The notes beneath the pieces are model-generated. The model saw only the letters and a program-made list of their open reading frames with translations, ran no database searches and had not been told where the DNA came from. From an uncultured Azospirillum sp. (GTDB taxonomy: Bacteria; Pseudomonadota; Alphaproteobacteria; RF32; CAG-239), in the NCBI GenBank assembly GCA_902489795.1, contig CABUBU010000012.1:1-50217 (forward strand): a DNA stretch of 50,217 nt, given 5' to 3'. The first letter of the stretch is position 1, and every line of letters starts with the position of its first letter. The translations under genes and the position numbers were made by a program. This document shows positions 1 through 8,887 of the stretch, in pieces.

Positions 1-2
1 AG

Positions 3-83
3 GCGTCGCCGGCCGAACCGGAAAGCGCCCTGGCCAAGATGAAGGCCTTTGTCCGCAAAGCCGTCGACTGCTGCATCGAATAA
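3..83 (+). CDS. C-terminal fragment of an unidentified protein
   Basis: The window opens inside a reading frame that runs from base 3 to a TAA at 81-83, giving 26 residues that end in DCCIE. The composition (Ala/Glu/Lys-rich helix, then a Cys pair) is protein-like, and a strong terminator follows 18 bases later, which fits a genuine gene end. Too little is visible to assign a family. Confidence 0.55.
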   Translation, partial: ASPAEPESALAKMKAFVRKAVDCCIE

Positions 84-100
84 GTAAAACGCAAACGCTC

Positions 101-140
101 AAACCGGTTCGGAGAGGCTTTTCTTTGAACCGGTTTTGTT
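101..140 (+). terminator. Rho-independent terminator after the partial first gene
   Basis: A perfect 10-bp stem (AAACCGGTTC at 101-110 with GAACCGGTTT at 127-136) has a 16-base loop and is followed by TGTTATT. It closes the upstream gene and separates it from the coiled-coil gene. Confidence 0.75.
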
Positions 141-141
141 A

Positions 142-170
142 TTGAAATATTAAGCATTATGCTGTAACCT
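142..170 (+). promoter_or_regulatory. Predicted sigma70-type promoter for the coiled-coil gene
   Basis: TTGAAA (142-147) and TAACCT (165-170) are separated by exactly 17 bases, just downstream of the terminator and about 40 bases before the next start codon. The same -10 hexamer occurs in front of the cold-shock gene (20556-20561). Confidence 0.5.
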
Positions 171-212
171 AAAGCCGATTTGTGCAAATTCTAATAATTC
201 TGGAAGTCTGAA

Positions 213-3200
213 ATGATTCATAAAAGCAAGTCCGAAAACCCTTCTTTGGAAGAAAACGAAAATTCCTGGTTCGGCAGCAACCTGTACCGGTTGATGCTGG
301 TCGTAACCGTTGTCTGGTTCGCGATCGTGCTGATTTATATTACCCAGTTTTTCGGCTGGTCGAATTTGTTTCTGATGATGCCCGACGAGTTCGGCGGTTT
401 TCTGGCCGGGGCAACTCTGCCGCTGGCGCTGATCTGGGTTGGTATGGCTTATGTGGATCGCAGTGCGGCCTTTAAAAAGGAGGCCAAGTTTTTGCGCGCG
501 TACATGAATCAGCTGGTCTATCCGGAAGAAGGCGGCGCCGCCACGGCCAAGGCAATGTCGGAGGCGATTCGCTCACAGGTGTCGGAATTGCAGGAAGTGA
601 CCAAACTGGCCATGAGCCAGACCTCCATGATCAAAAAGGAACTGGATGAACGGGTGGACGATTTCGCCAGTCTGGTGCGGGTGCTCGACAACTACTCGAC
701 CAAGAGTATCGTCGAACTGACCAACGGCGTCAAAACCCTGACCAAGAGCTTTGACGGCGTGACCGACAAAGCGTTTAAAACCACCAAAGACTTAAATAGC
801 TGCATTGCCGAATTTTCAAGCGTTGCCACCCGGCTGCAGGGAGATATCAACGGCATTGTCGACAACCTGCTGCCCGGTATGCATGAAATTAAAAATTCTG
901 CCGACGTAATCCAGTCGGTGGCCGAAAGCAGTTCCCGCCAGATTATGGAAGCCAGTGAAAATATTAAATCCTACGGCAGCGTTTCGGAAGAAAACTTCAA
1001 TTTGGTTTACGAAAAGATTCAGGCTCAGGGCAAATATCTGGAAAATATTACCAATCAGGCTGTGGAAAGCACCAGGGCGGTCGGCGAAACCTTCCGTTCG
1101 GTGGCGGCCGAGATAGACGAATTGATCGAAACCCGCGGGCAGAAAACCGTTGAATATGCCGAAAACATGGACAACAGCATTCAGGAGGTTTATCGCAAAA
1201 TTTCCGAACATAGCGACCTCTTTGTTAACGAGGCGGAGAAGATCATTGCCCAGACGGCACTGGTGGAAGACAATATTTCCTCTCAGGCAAACGAACTTAA
1301 AAACATTGCCGACACGGTGGCAGAAAGCTTGCGGTCGGCCGAGGATGCACTTAATTCCGGTTTTGATGACCTTGACGAGCGCAGTTCCAAAGCGGTTGAA
1401 AATCTGCGCGAAGTGGTCGATACGGTAAAAGTCAAAACTGAAAACCTGATCACCTTTACCGACAGCGCCTGCGACAAGATCAACGCCGGCAGCGACAATA
1501 TTGCCGAACGTTTTAAAGAGCTGCAGGGGATCGGCGGCGAAATCGGTGGCGACCTTGATGTTGTGGGCGGCAAATTTGCCGAGGGAATTAACGGCATCAG
1601 AAAGTCGATTGACGAAATGATGCAAAACTTAAACGAAGTCAACGACGCGATTGCTGCACAGACCGAACGATTGAACGAAACCGGCAACATGGCGGTTGCC
1701 CAGAGCCGTTTGGCCGAAAGTTCGCTGGCCGAACAACATGGTAGCATCAATGCTTCACTGACAAAAATCGAAGAAATCAAATCCGAACTCAACCGTCAGA
1801 TCGAAGAGCTTTCGACCGCGGCCGGCCGCATTGCCGGCGAGGCGGGCGAGACCGTTGACCGGTTGAAGGAAAACCTTTCCGCTTCGCTTGAAGCTTCCGG
1901 CAAAGCGGCCGAGCAGACGCGCAAAATCAATGACAGTCTGGAAGCGGAAGTCCGGCGTCTGGACGAAGCCGCGGATGCTGCGGCGCAAAAAGTTTCCGGT
2001 CTGGAAAGCACCGTTGCCGCGCAAAGCGATCATCTGCGCAGCCTGATCGGTGATGTGGACGAACGTACGGCGCAAATTGCCGCGATTATGGAAAAACACG
2101 AAAACGCAGTCAACGAAGCGACCGGCGGTTTCTCCAGACAGTTTGCCGAAATCGTCGCCACCTTTGAAAGTCAATCGGAACTGTTTAACTCGGTGGCCGA
2201 AAACACGGCCGGCGTCAGCCGTTCCATCCGCGAGCAAATCGCCGCCGTCGGCGAAAGCGCGGACAGCGTGTTCGCCAAGATGAGCGCGCTTGAGGACGAG
2301 GTTGCTCGCCGAGGTTCCGACGTAGCGGACAAGTCTAACGTCGCCATTGATAAACTGAGCGAAATCGATCAGGCTATTGCCGAAAGAATTCGCAAACTTG
2401 ACGAAGATCTGGAAGATGTTTCCGCCCGCCAGAACCGGATTGCCGAAAGCATTGCCGCCGGTCTGGAACAGTTCGGCGAAGCTGTCGATCGTGTCAGGGG
2501 CGGCGCCGACGAAGCGGCTGCAGCCATTGTTGACAGCATGAATAACGGTGCCGGCGAACTCGGACAGATTATTGAACGGGTTAAAAACGAAGCCGGTGCT
2601 GGCGCCGAAGCGATGGTGGCAGGCATGAACGACGGTGCTGACAAAATTGGCCGGATTATCGAACGGATCAAGAGCGAGGCGGGTGCCGGAGCAGAAGCAA
2701 TAGTGGCCGGCATGAGCGACGGTGCCGACAGAATCGGCCGGATCATTGAGCAGGCCAAAACCGGTGCCGACGAAGCGGCGGCAGTTTTCGTCGGCCGCAT
2801 GAACGACGGTGCGGGTGAAATGGTTCGGGCGGCTGAACAGATGAAGGAAACGGCCGAAAGCGCGGCTTCTGTCATTGCCGACAGCGCCGATAAAATTAAA
2901 GGCGTTCATAATGAATTCGGCACCGAGTTTACGGTTCTGGCCGGCCAGATGGACGGTTACGCGGACAAAATCGGGCATTCGGCTGAAGAAATTGCCGTCC
3001 GCGGAACGGAAATCAACGAACGTTTCAGCGGGCTGGTTGAGCAGATCAATGCGGAAAGCGCAAAAGTTGATGGCATTTTCAACACTATCGGCGAACAGAT
3101 TCGTGTCCAAAGCGATGCCATCAACGACAATTTCGGCCGTCAGCGCGAAGACCTGATGGACGTCGTCAATCTGGTTAGCGCACAGACCCGTCTCGGTGAA

Positions 3201-4493
3201 GCGGCTTTGAACGAACAGTACAAATGCCTGATGGACGTCTCCGACGCAGTTTCTCGCAAAATGACGGGTTTAAGCGATCAGTTTAAAAAACATACCGGCG
3301 GACTGCAGGAAAATGCAGCCGCCATGTCGGCGGAAATTTCCGCACTGGCGGATCACCTGTTGCAAATCGGCAGCACCATGGGACAGACCACTCAGAATTC
3401 AATTGCCGGCATAGAGCAGGTCAATCAGGCGCTGGTTCTGTGTTCGGATAATCTCAACCAGGCGACCGACAACGCCGCCGCCAACATGAACAGGGTGACG
3501 GAAGACTACCACCTCTGTCTGAACAGTTTCGGCACGGTTACCGAAGAAAGCAACCGTGCGCTGAACGAAGCTGCCGGACTGATTGCCGCGCAAAACGACA
3601 AGATGACGCAGATTGCCGAAGACACCAAAGCTCTGACGGATTATTTCAACAATCTGATGAACAACGCCTCCGAGCAGCTGATTGATAAGGCCAACGTTGC
3701 CCATGATCGGATTCGCGAACTCGGCGAGGGGCTTCAGCAGTTGGGCAGACAGCTGGAGGAAACCGCCGGCGGCAGTGCGGAGCATTTTGCCGCTTCCGGC
3801 GAAAAACTGCGCTCTGCGGTTGCCGAAGTGATGGCAGATGCCGAACGCGTTGCCGGGGAAGTCCGGATTTCGCACGAAGCCTTTAAAGAGCAGTCGGACA
3901 ATCTGAGGGCAACCGCCGATGAAACGCTGACCAAAGTCAGCGAAGTGATGGGCAGTTTCAGCGGCAGTCTGGAGGAATTTACCGCCAAGAGTAACGCGAT
4001 TGTCGACAGCACCAGCAGCTTTAACGGCGTGATTAAAAAGCAGATCGAACTGCTTGACATCGGTGCCAAGCAGGCCGGCAGCGAACTGGCGGACATTGAG
4101 AAGCGCTACCGCGAAATGAAGGTTGAAAACTTCCTCAAAAACGCGACTTCCATTATCGAAAAACTGGAAACGCTGGCGGTTGACATCAATATGATCTTTA
4201 ATCCCGAGAGCCAGGACAAACTGTGGCAAAAATATTATGAAGGCGACACCGACGTCTTCGTCCGTTATCTGTCGCGCACCATGAGCCGCAAACAGGTGGT
4301 GGCGATCAAGGAGGAATTTGAGAAAAATCCGGAATTCCGCAAGATGGTCAACGCCTATATGGGCGAGTTCGAGGAACTGATCAACCGCGCCCGCGGTTGC
4401 GAAAAGTCGGGTATTCTGCTGTCGGTTATTTCCGGTGCGGACATCGGCAAAATCTACTATGTTATCGCCCGGGCCTTGGACAAGCTGAATTAA
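213..4493 (+). CDS. Giant membrane-anchored coiled-coil protein, TipN-like architecture
   Basis: 1426 residues. Two hydrophobic segments (about 24-46 and 59-81) are separated by a short FGWSNLF loop and followed by a very long, almost uninterrupted heptad-rich, Ala/Glu-rich region (about 90-1300). That region includes four tandem 29-residue repeats at residues 766-881. A distinct C-terminal domain (about 1300-1426) carries a LWQKYYEGDTDVFVRYLSR stretch. Two N-terminal membrane segments plus a long cytoplasmic coiled coil is the layout of TipN, the alphaproteobacterial pole marker, though Caulobacter TipN is shorter (about 880 residues). It also superficially resembles methyl-accepting proteins, but there is no periplasmic sensor domain and no MCP hairpin-tip signature. 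The start at 213 has GGAAG six bases upstream. The stop is four bases before dusB, so the two are probably co-transcribed. The TipN link is inference from architecture and needs profile comparison. Confidence 0.8.
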   Translation: MIHKSKSENPSLEENENSWFGSNLYRLMLVVTVVWFAIVLIYITQFFGWSNLFLMMPDEFGGFLAGATLPLALIWVGMAYVDRSAAFKKEAKFLRAYMNQLVYPEEGGAATAKAMSEAIRSQVSELQEVTKLAMSQTSMIKKELDERVDDFASLVRVLDNYSTKSIVELTNGVKTLTKSFDGVTDKAFKTTKDLNSCIAEFSSVATRLQGDINGIVDNLLPGMHEIKNSADVIQSVAESSSRQIMEASENIKSYGSVSEENFNLVYEKIQAQGKYLENITNQAVESTRAVGETFRSVAAEIDELIETRGQKTVEYAENMDNSIQEVYRKISEHSDLFVNEAEKIIAQTALVEDNISSQANELKNIADTVAESLRSAEDALNSGFDDLDERSSKAVENLREVVDTVKVKTENLITFTDSACDKINAGSDNIAERFKELQGIGGEIGGDLDVVGGKFAEGINGIRKSIDEMMQNLNEVNDAIAAQTERLNETGNMAVAQSRLAESSLAEQHGSINASLTKIEEIKSELNRQIEELSTAAGRIAGEAGETVDRLKENLSASLEASGKAAEQTRKINDSLEAEVRRLDEAADAAAQKVSGLESTVAAQSDHLRSLIGDVDERTAQIAAIMEKHENAVNEATGGFSRQFAEIVATFESQSELFNSVAENTAGVSRSIREQIAAVGESADSVFAKMSALEDEVARRGSDVADKSNVAIDKLSEIDQAIAERIRKLDEDLEDVSARQNRIAESIAAGLEQFGEAVDRVRGGADEAAAAIVDSMNNGAGELGQIIERVKNEAGAGAEAMVAGMNDGADKIGRIIERIKSEAGAGAEAIVAGMSDGADRIGRIIEQAKTGADEAAAVFVGRMNDGAGEMVRAAEQMKETAESAASVIADSADKIKGVHNEFGTEFTVLAGQMDGYADKIGHSAEEIAVRGTEINERFSGLVEQINAESAKVDGIFNTIGEQIRVQSDAINDNFGRQREDLMDVVNLVSAQTRLGEAALNEQYKCLMDVSDAVSRKMTGLSDQFKKHTGGLQENAAAMSAEISALADHLLQIGSTMGQTTQNSIAGIEQVNQALVLCSDNLNQATDNAAANMNRVTEDYHLCLNSFGTVTEESNRALNEAAGLIAAQNDKMTQIAEDTKALTDYFNNLMNNASEQLIDKANVAHDRIRELGEGLQQLGRQLEETAGGSAEHFAASGEKLRSAVAEVMADAERVAGEVRISHEAFKEQSDNLRATADETLTKVSEVMGSFSGSLEEFTAKSNAIVDSTSSFNGVIKKQIELLDIGAKQAGSELADIEKRYREMKVENFLKNATSIIEKLETLAVDINMIFNPESQDKLWQKYYEGDTDVFVRYLSRTMSRKQVVAIKEEFEKNPEFRKMVNAYMGEFEELINRARGCEKSGILLSVISGADIGKIYYVIARALDKLN
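2508..2855 (+). repeat. Four tandem 87-bp (29-residue) repeats inside the coiled-coil gene
   Basis: Residues 766-881 of the 1426-residue protein repeat a 29-residue unit of the form (G/D)xxAEAxVxxMNDGAxxIGRIIER, ending in K-x-x-A. Units 2 and 3 are most alike and units 1 and 4 more diverged, as expected for an in-frame tandem duplication. The number of units is likely to vary between strains. Confidence 0.8.
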
Positions 4494-4497
4494 TCTT

Positions 4498-5481
4498 ATG
4501 AAAATACTCGATTTTGACAGTCAGGTGTTTTTGGCGCCGATGGCCGGTATAACGGACCGGCCGTTCCGCGCATTGACGGCATCTTTCGGCGGCGGCAACA
4601 TTGTTTCCGAAATGGTGGCGGTTAATGCGCTGGAGCGCAAGAACGCTAAAACCTGCCGCATTGCGGACGTGCGCGACGAGCCTTATCCGGTGGTTGTGCA
4701 GCTGGTCGGCGGCGATCCGGCTTTGTTTGCCGAAGCGGCAAAGCTGGCGGCCGATCTCGGCGCGCACAGCCTGGACATCAACATGGGCTGTCCGGTAAGG
4801 AAAATCGTCAACAACAACTCCGGTTCGGCACTGATGAAAGATCCGCTGCTGGCGGCCAAAATCATCGAAACGACGGTGGCGGCAACCCCGCTTAAAGTCA
4901 GCGTGAAATTCCGTAAGGGATGGGATCATGACCATGTCAACGCGGTTGAATTTGCCCGCATGTGCGAGGAAAGCGGCGCCGCTTACGTGACCGTTCACGG
5001 CCGTACCCGCAGCGATTTTTATGCCGGTACGGCGGATTGGGACGTCATTGCCGCGGTAAAAGACGCGGTTAAAATTCCGGTGGTTGCCAACGGCGACGTT
5101 TCCGACACGGCTACCGCGGCGAAAATTTTGCGGCATACCGGTGCCGACGGGCTGATGATCGGCCGCTCGGCTCTCGGCGCGCCGTGGCTGATTGCGGATA
5201 TTGACCGCTTTTTAAAAACCGGAAAAGAACCGAAAATGCCGGCCCCCGGAACGATAAAAACGGTGCTGATCCGGCATATTCGCGGCTTGTGCGATTATTA
5301 TGGCGAACGGACGGCGCTGCAGCTCTCGAGAAAATATGTCTGTTGGTACTGCAAAGGGTTGCACGATGCCAAAAGGTTTCGTGAGCAGTATACGAAAATA
5401 GGCAGTCTGGCAGAAGCGCTTGCGGCGGCGGAAGCTTATTTTGACGGTTTGGAGAAAGACATAACGGAGGAAGAAAGATGA
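4498..5481 (+). CDS. dusB: tRNA-dihydrouridine synthase B
   Basis: 327 residues, normal for DusB/NifR3. This FMN enzyme reduces uridine to dihydrouridine in the tRNA D-loop using NADPH. Visible hallmarks are the N-terminal LAPMAGITDRPFR, the SEMV segment, the catalytic-Cys motif DINMGCP (Cys98), the VSVKFRKGW strand, the VHGRTR segment and the C-terminal phosphate-binding GLMIGRSALGAPW. The ATG at 4498 lies four bases after the coiled-coil stop, and the 3' end overlaps trkA by four bases (ATGA), so all three are probably one operon. In many alphaproteobacteria dusB leads the ntrBC/ntrYX cluster; none of those genes is here. Confidence 0.95.
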   Translation: MKILDFDSQVFLAPMAGITDRPFRALTASFGGGNIVSEMVAVNALERKNAKTCRIADVRDEPYPVVVQLVGGDPALFAEAAKLAADLGAHSLDINMGCPVRKIVNNNSGSALMKDPLLAAKIIETTVAATPLKVSVKFRKGWDHDHVNAVEFARMCEESGAAYVTVHGRTRSDFYAGTADWDVIAAVKDAVKIPVVANGDVSDTATAAKILRHTGADGLMIGRSALGAPWLIADIDRFLKTGKEPKMPAPGTIKTVLIRHIRGLCDYYGERTALQLSRKYVCWYCKGLHDAKRFREQYTKIGSLAEALAAAEAYFDGLEKDITEEER

Positions 5482-6836
5482 AAATCATCGTCGGCGGCGC
5501 CGGCAACGTCGGCAAGAGTATCGTCGCCTATTTGAGCCGCGGCAACAACGACGTGGCCGTGGTTGACGAAGACGAAAGAAAGTTAAACGAAGTCGCCCGC
5601 GAATGGGACGTGATGCCGGTTTTGGGTTCGGTCGCCCACCCTGACGTGCTGCAAAAGGCGGAAGCCGGCAAAAGCGACCTGCTGATTGCTGCAACCGAAA
5701 GCGACGAAGTCAACATGATTGCCTGCCAGGCGGCGTATTCGCTGTTCAATGTTCCCCGCAAAGTGGCGCGCATCAGCGCCCGGGTGTATCATAAGGCGGC
5801 CTGGGGCGGCTTGTTCGGCGACCACGACATTCCGGTGGATCTGGCGGTTTCCCCCGAATATGAAATTGCCGGCGCAATCAAACGGGTGCTTCAGTTTCCG
5901 GGCATTTCCGGAATTTGTCCGTTTGCCGGCAAAAAGCTGATGCTGCTGTCTTTCCGCTGTCCGAAAAAGTCGCCGCTGCTGCAAATTCCGCTTGACCATC
6001 TGGAACGGGCAGAGCCCGATCTGCATATTGCGGTGGTCAACATCATCCGCAGCGGACGCGGTTTTATTCCCGGCAGCGATGACACTTTCCACGCCGGCGA
6101 CGAAATCAACCTGCTGGCGGCGGCGGATGAAGTCGAAGACGTCATTCGCGCTTTCGGTCTTGAGCGCAAGGACAACGAACGTGTGCTTATTTTCGGCGGC
6201 AATCAGATTGCCGAATATCTGGCGGAAGCGCTGGAAGAAGACGACGGTATTGCCGGCTGCCGGGTGATTGACGAAGATCCGCGCAGCGCCGCCCGGCTGG
6301 CGGAACATCTGAACAAGGCGGCGGTGTTTAACGGTTCGGTCATGAGCGATGTGGTGCTTGCGGAAGCCGGCATTGCCGATGCCGATGCGGCAGTCGCGGT
6401 CACCGGCGAGGACAAGGATAACATCATTGCCGCGATGATTGCCCGCAAAAACGGGGTGGAAAACACTTTTGCCCTGGTCAATTCGCGTTCGGCCAACACT
6501 CAGATGATCAACGTCGGTGAGAATATACTGATCGACCGTACCACCATTACCATCTCCGCTATTTTGAAGGAACTGCGCAAGGTGCGGCTGAACAACGCCT
6601 GCACGCTGGGGCTGTCAGGGGAGGTATGGGAAATCGCTGTTGACGGCAATTCGACTTTGATCGGTTCGACTTTCGCGCAGCTTGGGCTGCCTAAGGAAAG
6701 CCGCGTTTGCGCCCTGATCCGCAAAGGAGAAAAGAGATTTTTGCCTGCGGCGGACGAACAGGTGGAAGAAGGCGATGTGCTGATCTTTTTTGTCGCACCG
6801 TCGTCAATTCGCCGGGCGGAAAAAATCTTTGCATAA
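5478..6836 (+). CDS. trkA: Trk potassium uptake system NAD-binding subunit TrkA
   Basis: 452 residues with the duplicated RCK layout of TrkA: an N-terminal Rossmann domain opening MKIIVGGAGNVGKSIV with the acidic NAD-ribose end VVDED, a first TrkA-C domain, a second nucleotide-binding domain (VLIFGGNQIAEYLAEAL, about residue 234) and a final TrkA-C domain ending in VLIFFVAPSSIRRAEKIFA. It is the cytoplasmic gating subunit for a TrkH/TrkG channel; no trkH is in the window. The start overlaps the dusB stop (ATGA) and has GGAGG upstream, which indicates translational coupling. In relatives trkA lies between ntrX and hfq, so the gene is in its usual place relative to hfq. Confidence 0.93.
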   Translation: MKIIVGGAGNVGKSIVAYLSRGNNDVAVVDEDERKLNEVAREWDVMPVLGSVAHPDVLQKAEAGKSDLLIAATESDEVNMIACQAAYSLFNVPRKVARISARVYHKAAWGGLFGDHDIPVDLAVSPEYEIAGAIKRVLQFPGISGICPFAGKKLMLLSFRCPKKSPLLQIPLDHLERAEPDLHIAVVNIIRSGRGFIPGSDDTFHAGDEINLLAAADEVEDVIRAFGLERKDNERVLIFGGNQIAEYLAEALEEDDGIAGCRVIDEDPRSAARLAEHLNKAAVFNGSVMSDVVLAEAGIADADAAVAVTGEDKDNIIAAMIARKNGVENTFALVNSRSANTQMINVGENILIDRTTITISAILKELRKVRLNNACTLGLSGEVWEIAVDGNSTLIGSTFAQLGLPKESRVCALIRKGEKRFLPAADEQVEEGDVLIFFVAPSSIRRAEKIFA

Positions 6837-6931
6837 TTATCCCCTTGTTTCATAACAGCTCTTTACTATTTTTACAAAATAGAGTTACAATCGGACAAAC
6901 GACAAACAATAATAAAAAGGAATATAAGACA

Positions 6932-7162
6932 ATGTCACAAAAAGTTCAGGAAGATTTTTTAGGCGATATCCGGAAAAACGAAATTGCGGTAACCGTTTTC
7001 CTCATCAACGGCGTTAAGCTGCAAGGGGTCATTACCTGGTTTGATGATGCCTCCATCCTGTTGCGCCGCGACGGACATACCCAGCTGATTTACAAACACG
7101 CGGTTTCGACCATCATGCCCGGGGTGGCGGTTGACATTGCCGCCAAAGCCGACAAAGAGTAA
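6932..7162 (+). CDS. hfq: RNA chaperone Hfq
   Basis: 76 residues, typical of alphaproteobacterial Hfq. The Sm1 motif (VTVFLINGVKLQGVITWFD) and Sm2 motif (LIYKHAVSTI; the usual YKHA) are both present. Hfq forms a hexameric ring that pairs sRNAs with mRNAs. I chose the ATG at 6932, preceded by AAAAAGG, because it matches the conserved N-terminus. The open frame continues upstream to 6707, but that part lies inside trkA and is out of character. About 95 bases separate it from trkA, and hflX starts four bases after its stop, the classic hfq-hflX pair. Confidence 0.96.
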   Translation: MSQKVQEDFLGDIRKNEIAVTVFLINGVKLQGVITWFDDASILLRRDGHTQLIYKHAVSTIMPGVAVDIAAKADKE

Positions 7163-7165
7163 GTC

Positions 7166-8446
7166 TTGGCGGAAAACATATTTGAAATTCCTGCGGTAAA
7201 AGCCGGCATCGTTTATCCGGAAACGCCGGGCGAAAAGACTTCCCTCAATCCGGAACAGCGGCTGGAGGAAACCGTCAGGCTGGCGGCGGCGATCAATCTG
7301 AATGTGGTTTTTGCCGAAATTGTCCGGTTGCGGCAGATTCGCCCAGACGCCTATTTCGGCAAGGGGGTGATCGACCGTTTTTGCGAAGCGGCCGCCGCCG
7401 GCGGGGTCGAACTGCTGATCGTCGACGCCGCGCTGACTCCGATCCAGCAGCGCAATCTGGAAAAGGCGCTTGATCTGAAAGTGATTGACCGCACGGCGCT
7501 GATTTTGGAAATTTTCGGCGAACGGGCGCAGACCCGGGAAGGTTCGCTGCAGGTTGAGCTGGCACATCTGACCTATCAGCGCAGCCGGCTGGTGCGCAGC
7601 TGGACCCACCTGGAACGTCAGCGCGGTGGTGCCGGCTTTCTCGGCGGTCCCGGCGAAACCCAGATTGAACTCGACCGCCGCATTATAGACGAGAAAATCA
7701 CCAAAATCAAAAAAGCGCTGGAAAAAATCAGACAAACCCGCGGCCTTCAGCGTACGGCGCGAAAGCGAGTGCCGTATCCGGTGGTGGCGCTGGTCGGCTA
7801 TACCAACACCGGCAAGTCCACGTTGTTCAACCGCCTGACCAGAGCCGGCGTTTTTGCCGAAAATCTGCTGTTTGCCACTTTGGACACCACCATGCGGCGG
7901 CTGACGCTGCCCTCGGGACGGGAGGTTATTCTTTCCGATACGGTCGGTTTCATTTCCGATCTGCCGCATGAGTTGGTAATGGCTTTTCGCGCCACGCTGG
8001 AAGAAGTGCTGGAAGCCGACGTCGTGGTTCAGGTGCTGGATGCTGCCAACCCCGGCTGCAAGCAGCAACGGCGGGACGTGTTGACGGTGCTGGCCGGTCT
8101 GGGACTGGACAAGATTGAGTATCAGCAAAACTATCTGGAAGTTTACAATAAAATTGATCTGGCGCCGTCTTTTGCCGCCCCTTCCGCCAATGCGGTGAAA
8201 GTGTCGGCGCTGACGGGAGAAGGCTGCGAAGAACTTTTGCGGAAGCTGGATGATGTTTTGGCGGCCGGCAGCGCGGTTATTGACGTGAATATACCATCTT
8301 CCGACGGCAAAACCATTTCCTGGCTGCATCGTAACGGCGAAGTCCTGTCCTGCCTGCCGGGAGAAGAATTTTTGAAAATGTCGGTGCGTTTGGACGCGGC
8401 CGCGCAGAGCCGGCTGACCGCGCTGTTGAAAAACGCGGCCGATTGA
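7166..8446 (+). CDS. hflX: Ribosome-rescue/splitting GTPase HflX
   Basis: 426 residues. An N-terminal HflX domain (about 1-200) contains the LRQIRPDAYFGKG and DAALTPIQQRNLEKAL signatures and the glycine-rich RGGAGFLGGPGETQIELDRR linker. The GTPase domain follows, with G1 GYTNTGKSTLFN (from residue 211), G3 DTVGFISDLPHELV and G4 NKID. HflX binds the 50S subunit and splits stalled ribosomes, for example after heat shock. Translation seems to start at TTG (7166), four bases past the hfq stop, with AAAGAG inside the end of hfq as ribosome binding site, so it is coupled to hfq. Confidence 0.94.
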   Translation: MAENIFEIPAVKAGIVYPETPGEKTSLNPEQRLEETVRLAAAINLNVVFAEIVRLRQIRPDAYFGKGVIDRFCEAAAAGGVELLIVDAALTPIQQRNLEKALDLKVIDRTALILEIFGERAQTREGSLQVELAHLTYQRSRLVRSWTHLERQRGGAGFLGGPGETQIELDRRIIDEKITKIKKALEKIRQTRGLQRTARKRVPYPVVALVGYTNTGKSTLFNRLTRAGVFAENLLFATLDTTMRRLTLPSGREVILSDTVGFISDLPHELVMAFRATLEEVLEADVVVQVLDAANPGCKQQRRDVLTVLAGLGLDKIEYQQNYLEVYNKIDLAPSFAAPSANAVKVSALTGEGCEELLRKLDDVLAAGSAVIDVNIPSSDGKTISWLHRNGEVLSCLPGEEFLKMSVRLDAAAQSRLTALLKNAAD

Positions 8447-8506
8447 AAAACTGTTTTTTGCTCCTATATCAATGCGGAAACGTTTATTTGATACGGGAGA
8501 AACGAT

Positions 8507-8887
8507 ATGCTGGTTTTATTGTGCGCTTTTATTCTGACAGCCTGTTCCTCTGCCCCCGGCTATAATGAGCAGCTGGAAAGCTGGGTAGGCGTGTCGGAAG
8601 AACATCTGGTGGACAACTGGGGAATGCCGGACAGTACCTTTACGCTGGACGCCGACACCAGGGTTCTGACTTATGTTGAATACGACGGAGAAGGGGATCG
8701 GGAAGTTTATTCCGAACAGATTTATTATCCGGCAATTTCCGGGCAGAATTTTCCCGGTCCGAACCCGGATGGGGAAAATATTGAGTATTGCAAAATTTCC
8801 TTTACCGTCGACAACAGCGTTGTCACCGGTTACAATTTTAACGGCGACGACTGCGTGGGAAAACTGCTGCCGGGCGGTTCAAACTAG
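8507..8887 (+). CDS. Small predicted lipoprotein
   Basis: 126 residues. The N-terminus is a short hydrophobic signal followed by a lipobox (LTAC, Cys13), so the mature protein is probably lipidated. The rest is a small acidic domain with ESWVGVSEEHLVDNWGMPD near the start, a pattern seen in small outer-membrane lipoproteins of the SmpA/OmlA-like fold where a W-G-x-P motif follows a helix; that likeness is only suggestive. GGGAGA eight bases upstream supports the start. The 3' end overlaps the convergent hemolysin III gene by nine bases. Confidence 0.75.
   Translation: MLVLLCAFILTACSSAPGYNEQLESWVGVSEEHLVDNWGMPDSTFTLDADTRVLTYVEYDGEGDREVYSEQIYYPAISGQNFPGPNPDGENIEYCKISFTVDNSVVTGYNFNGDDCVGKLLPGGSN

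Noticed and set aside
816..3110. Long antisense open frames under the coiled-coil gene
   Set aside because: They arise from the biased codon use of the Ala/Glu-rich gene on the + strand; no start signals and no recognisable motifs.
6707..6931. N-terminal extension of hfq
   Set aside because: It overlaps trkA in another frame, and the conserved Hfq start and ribosome binding site are at 6932.
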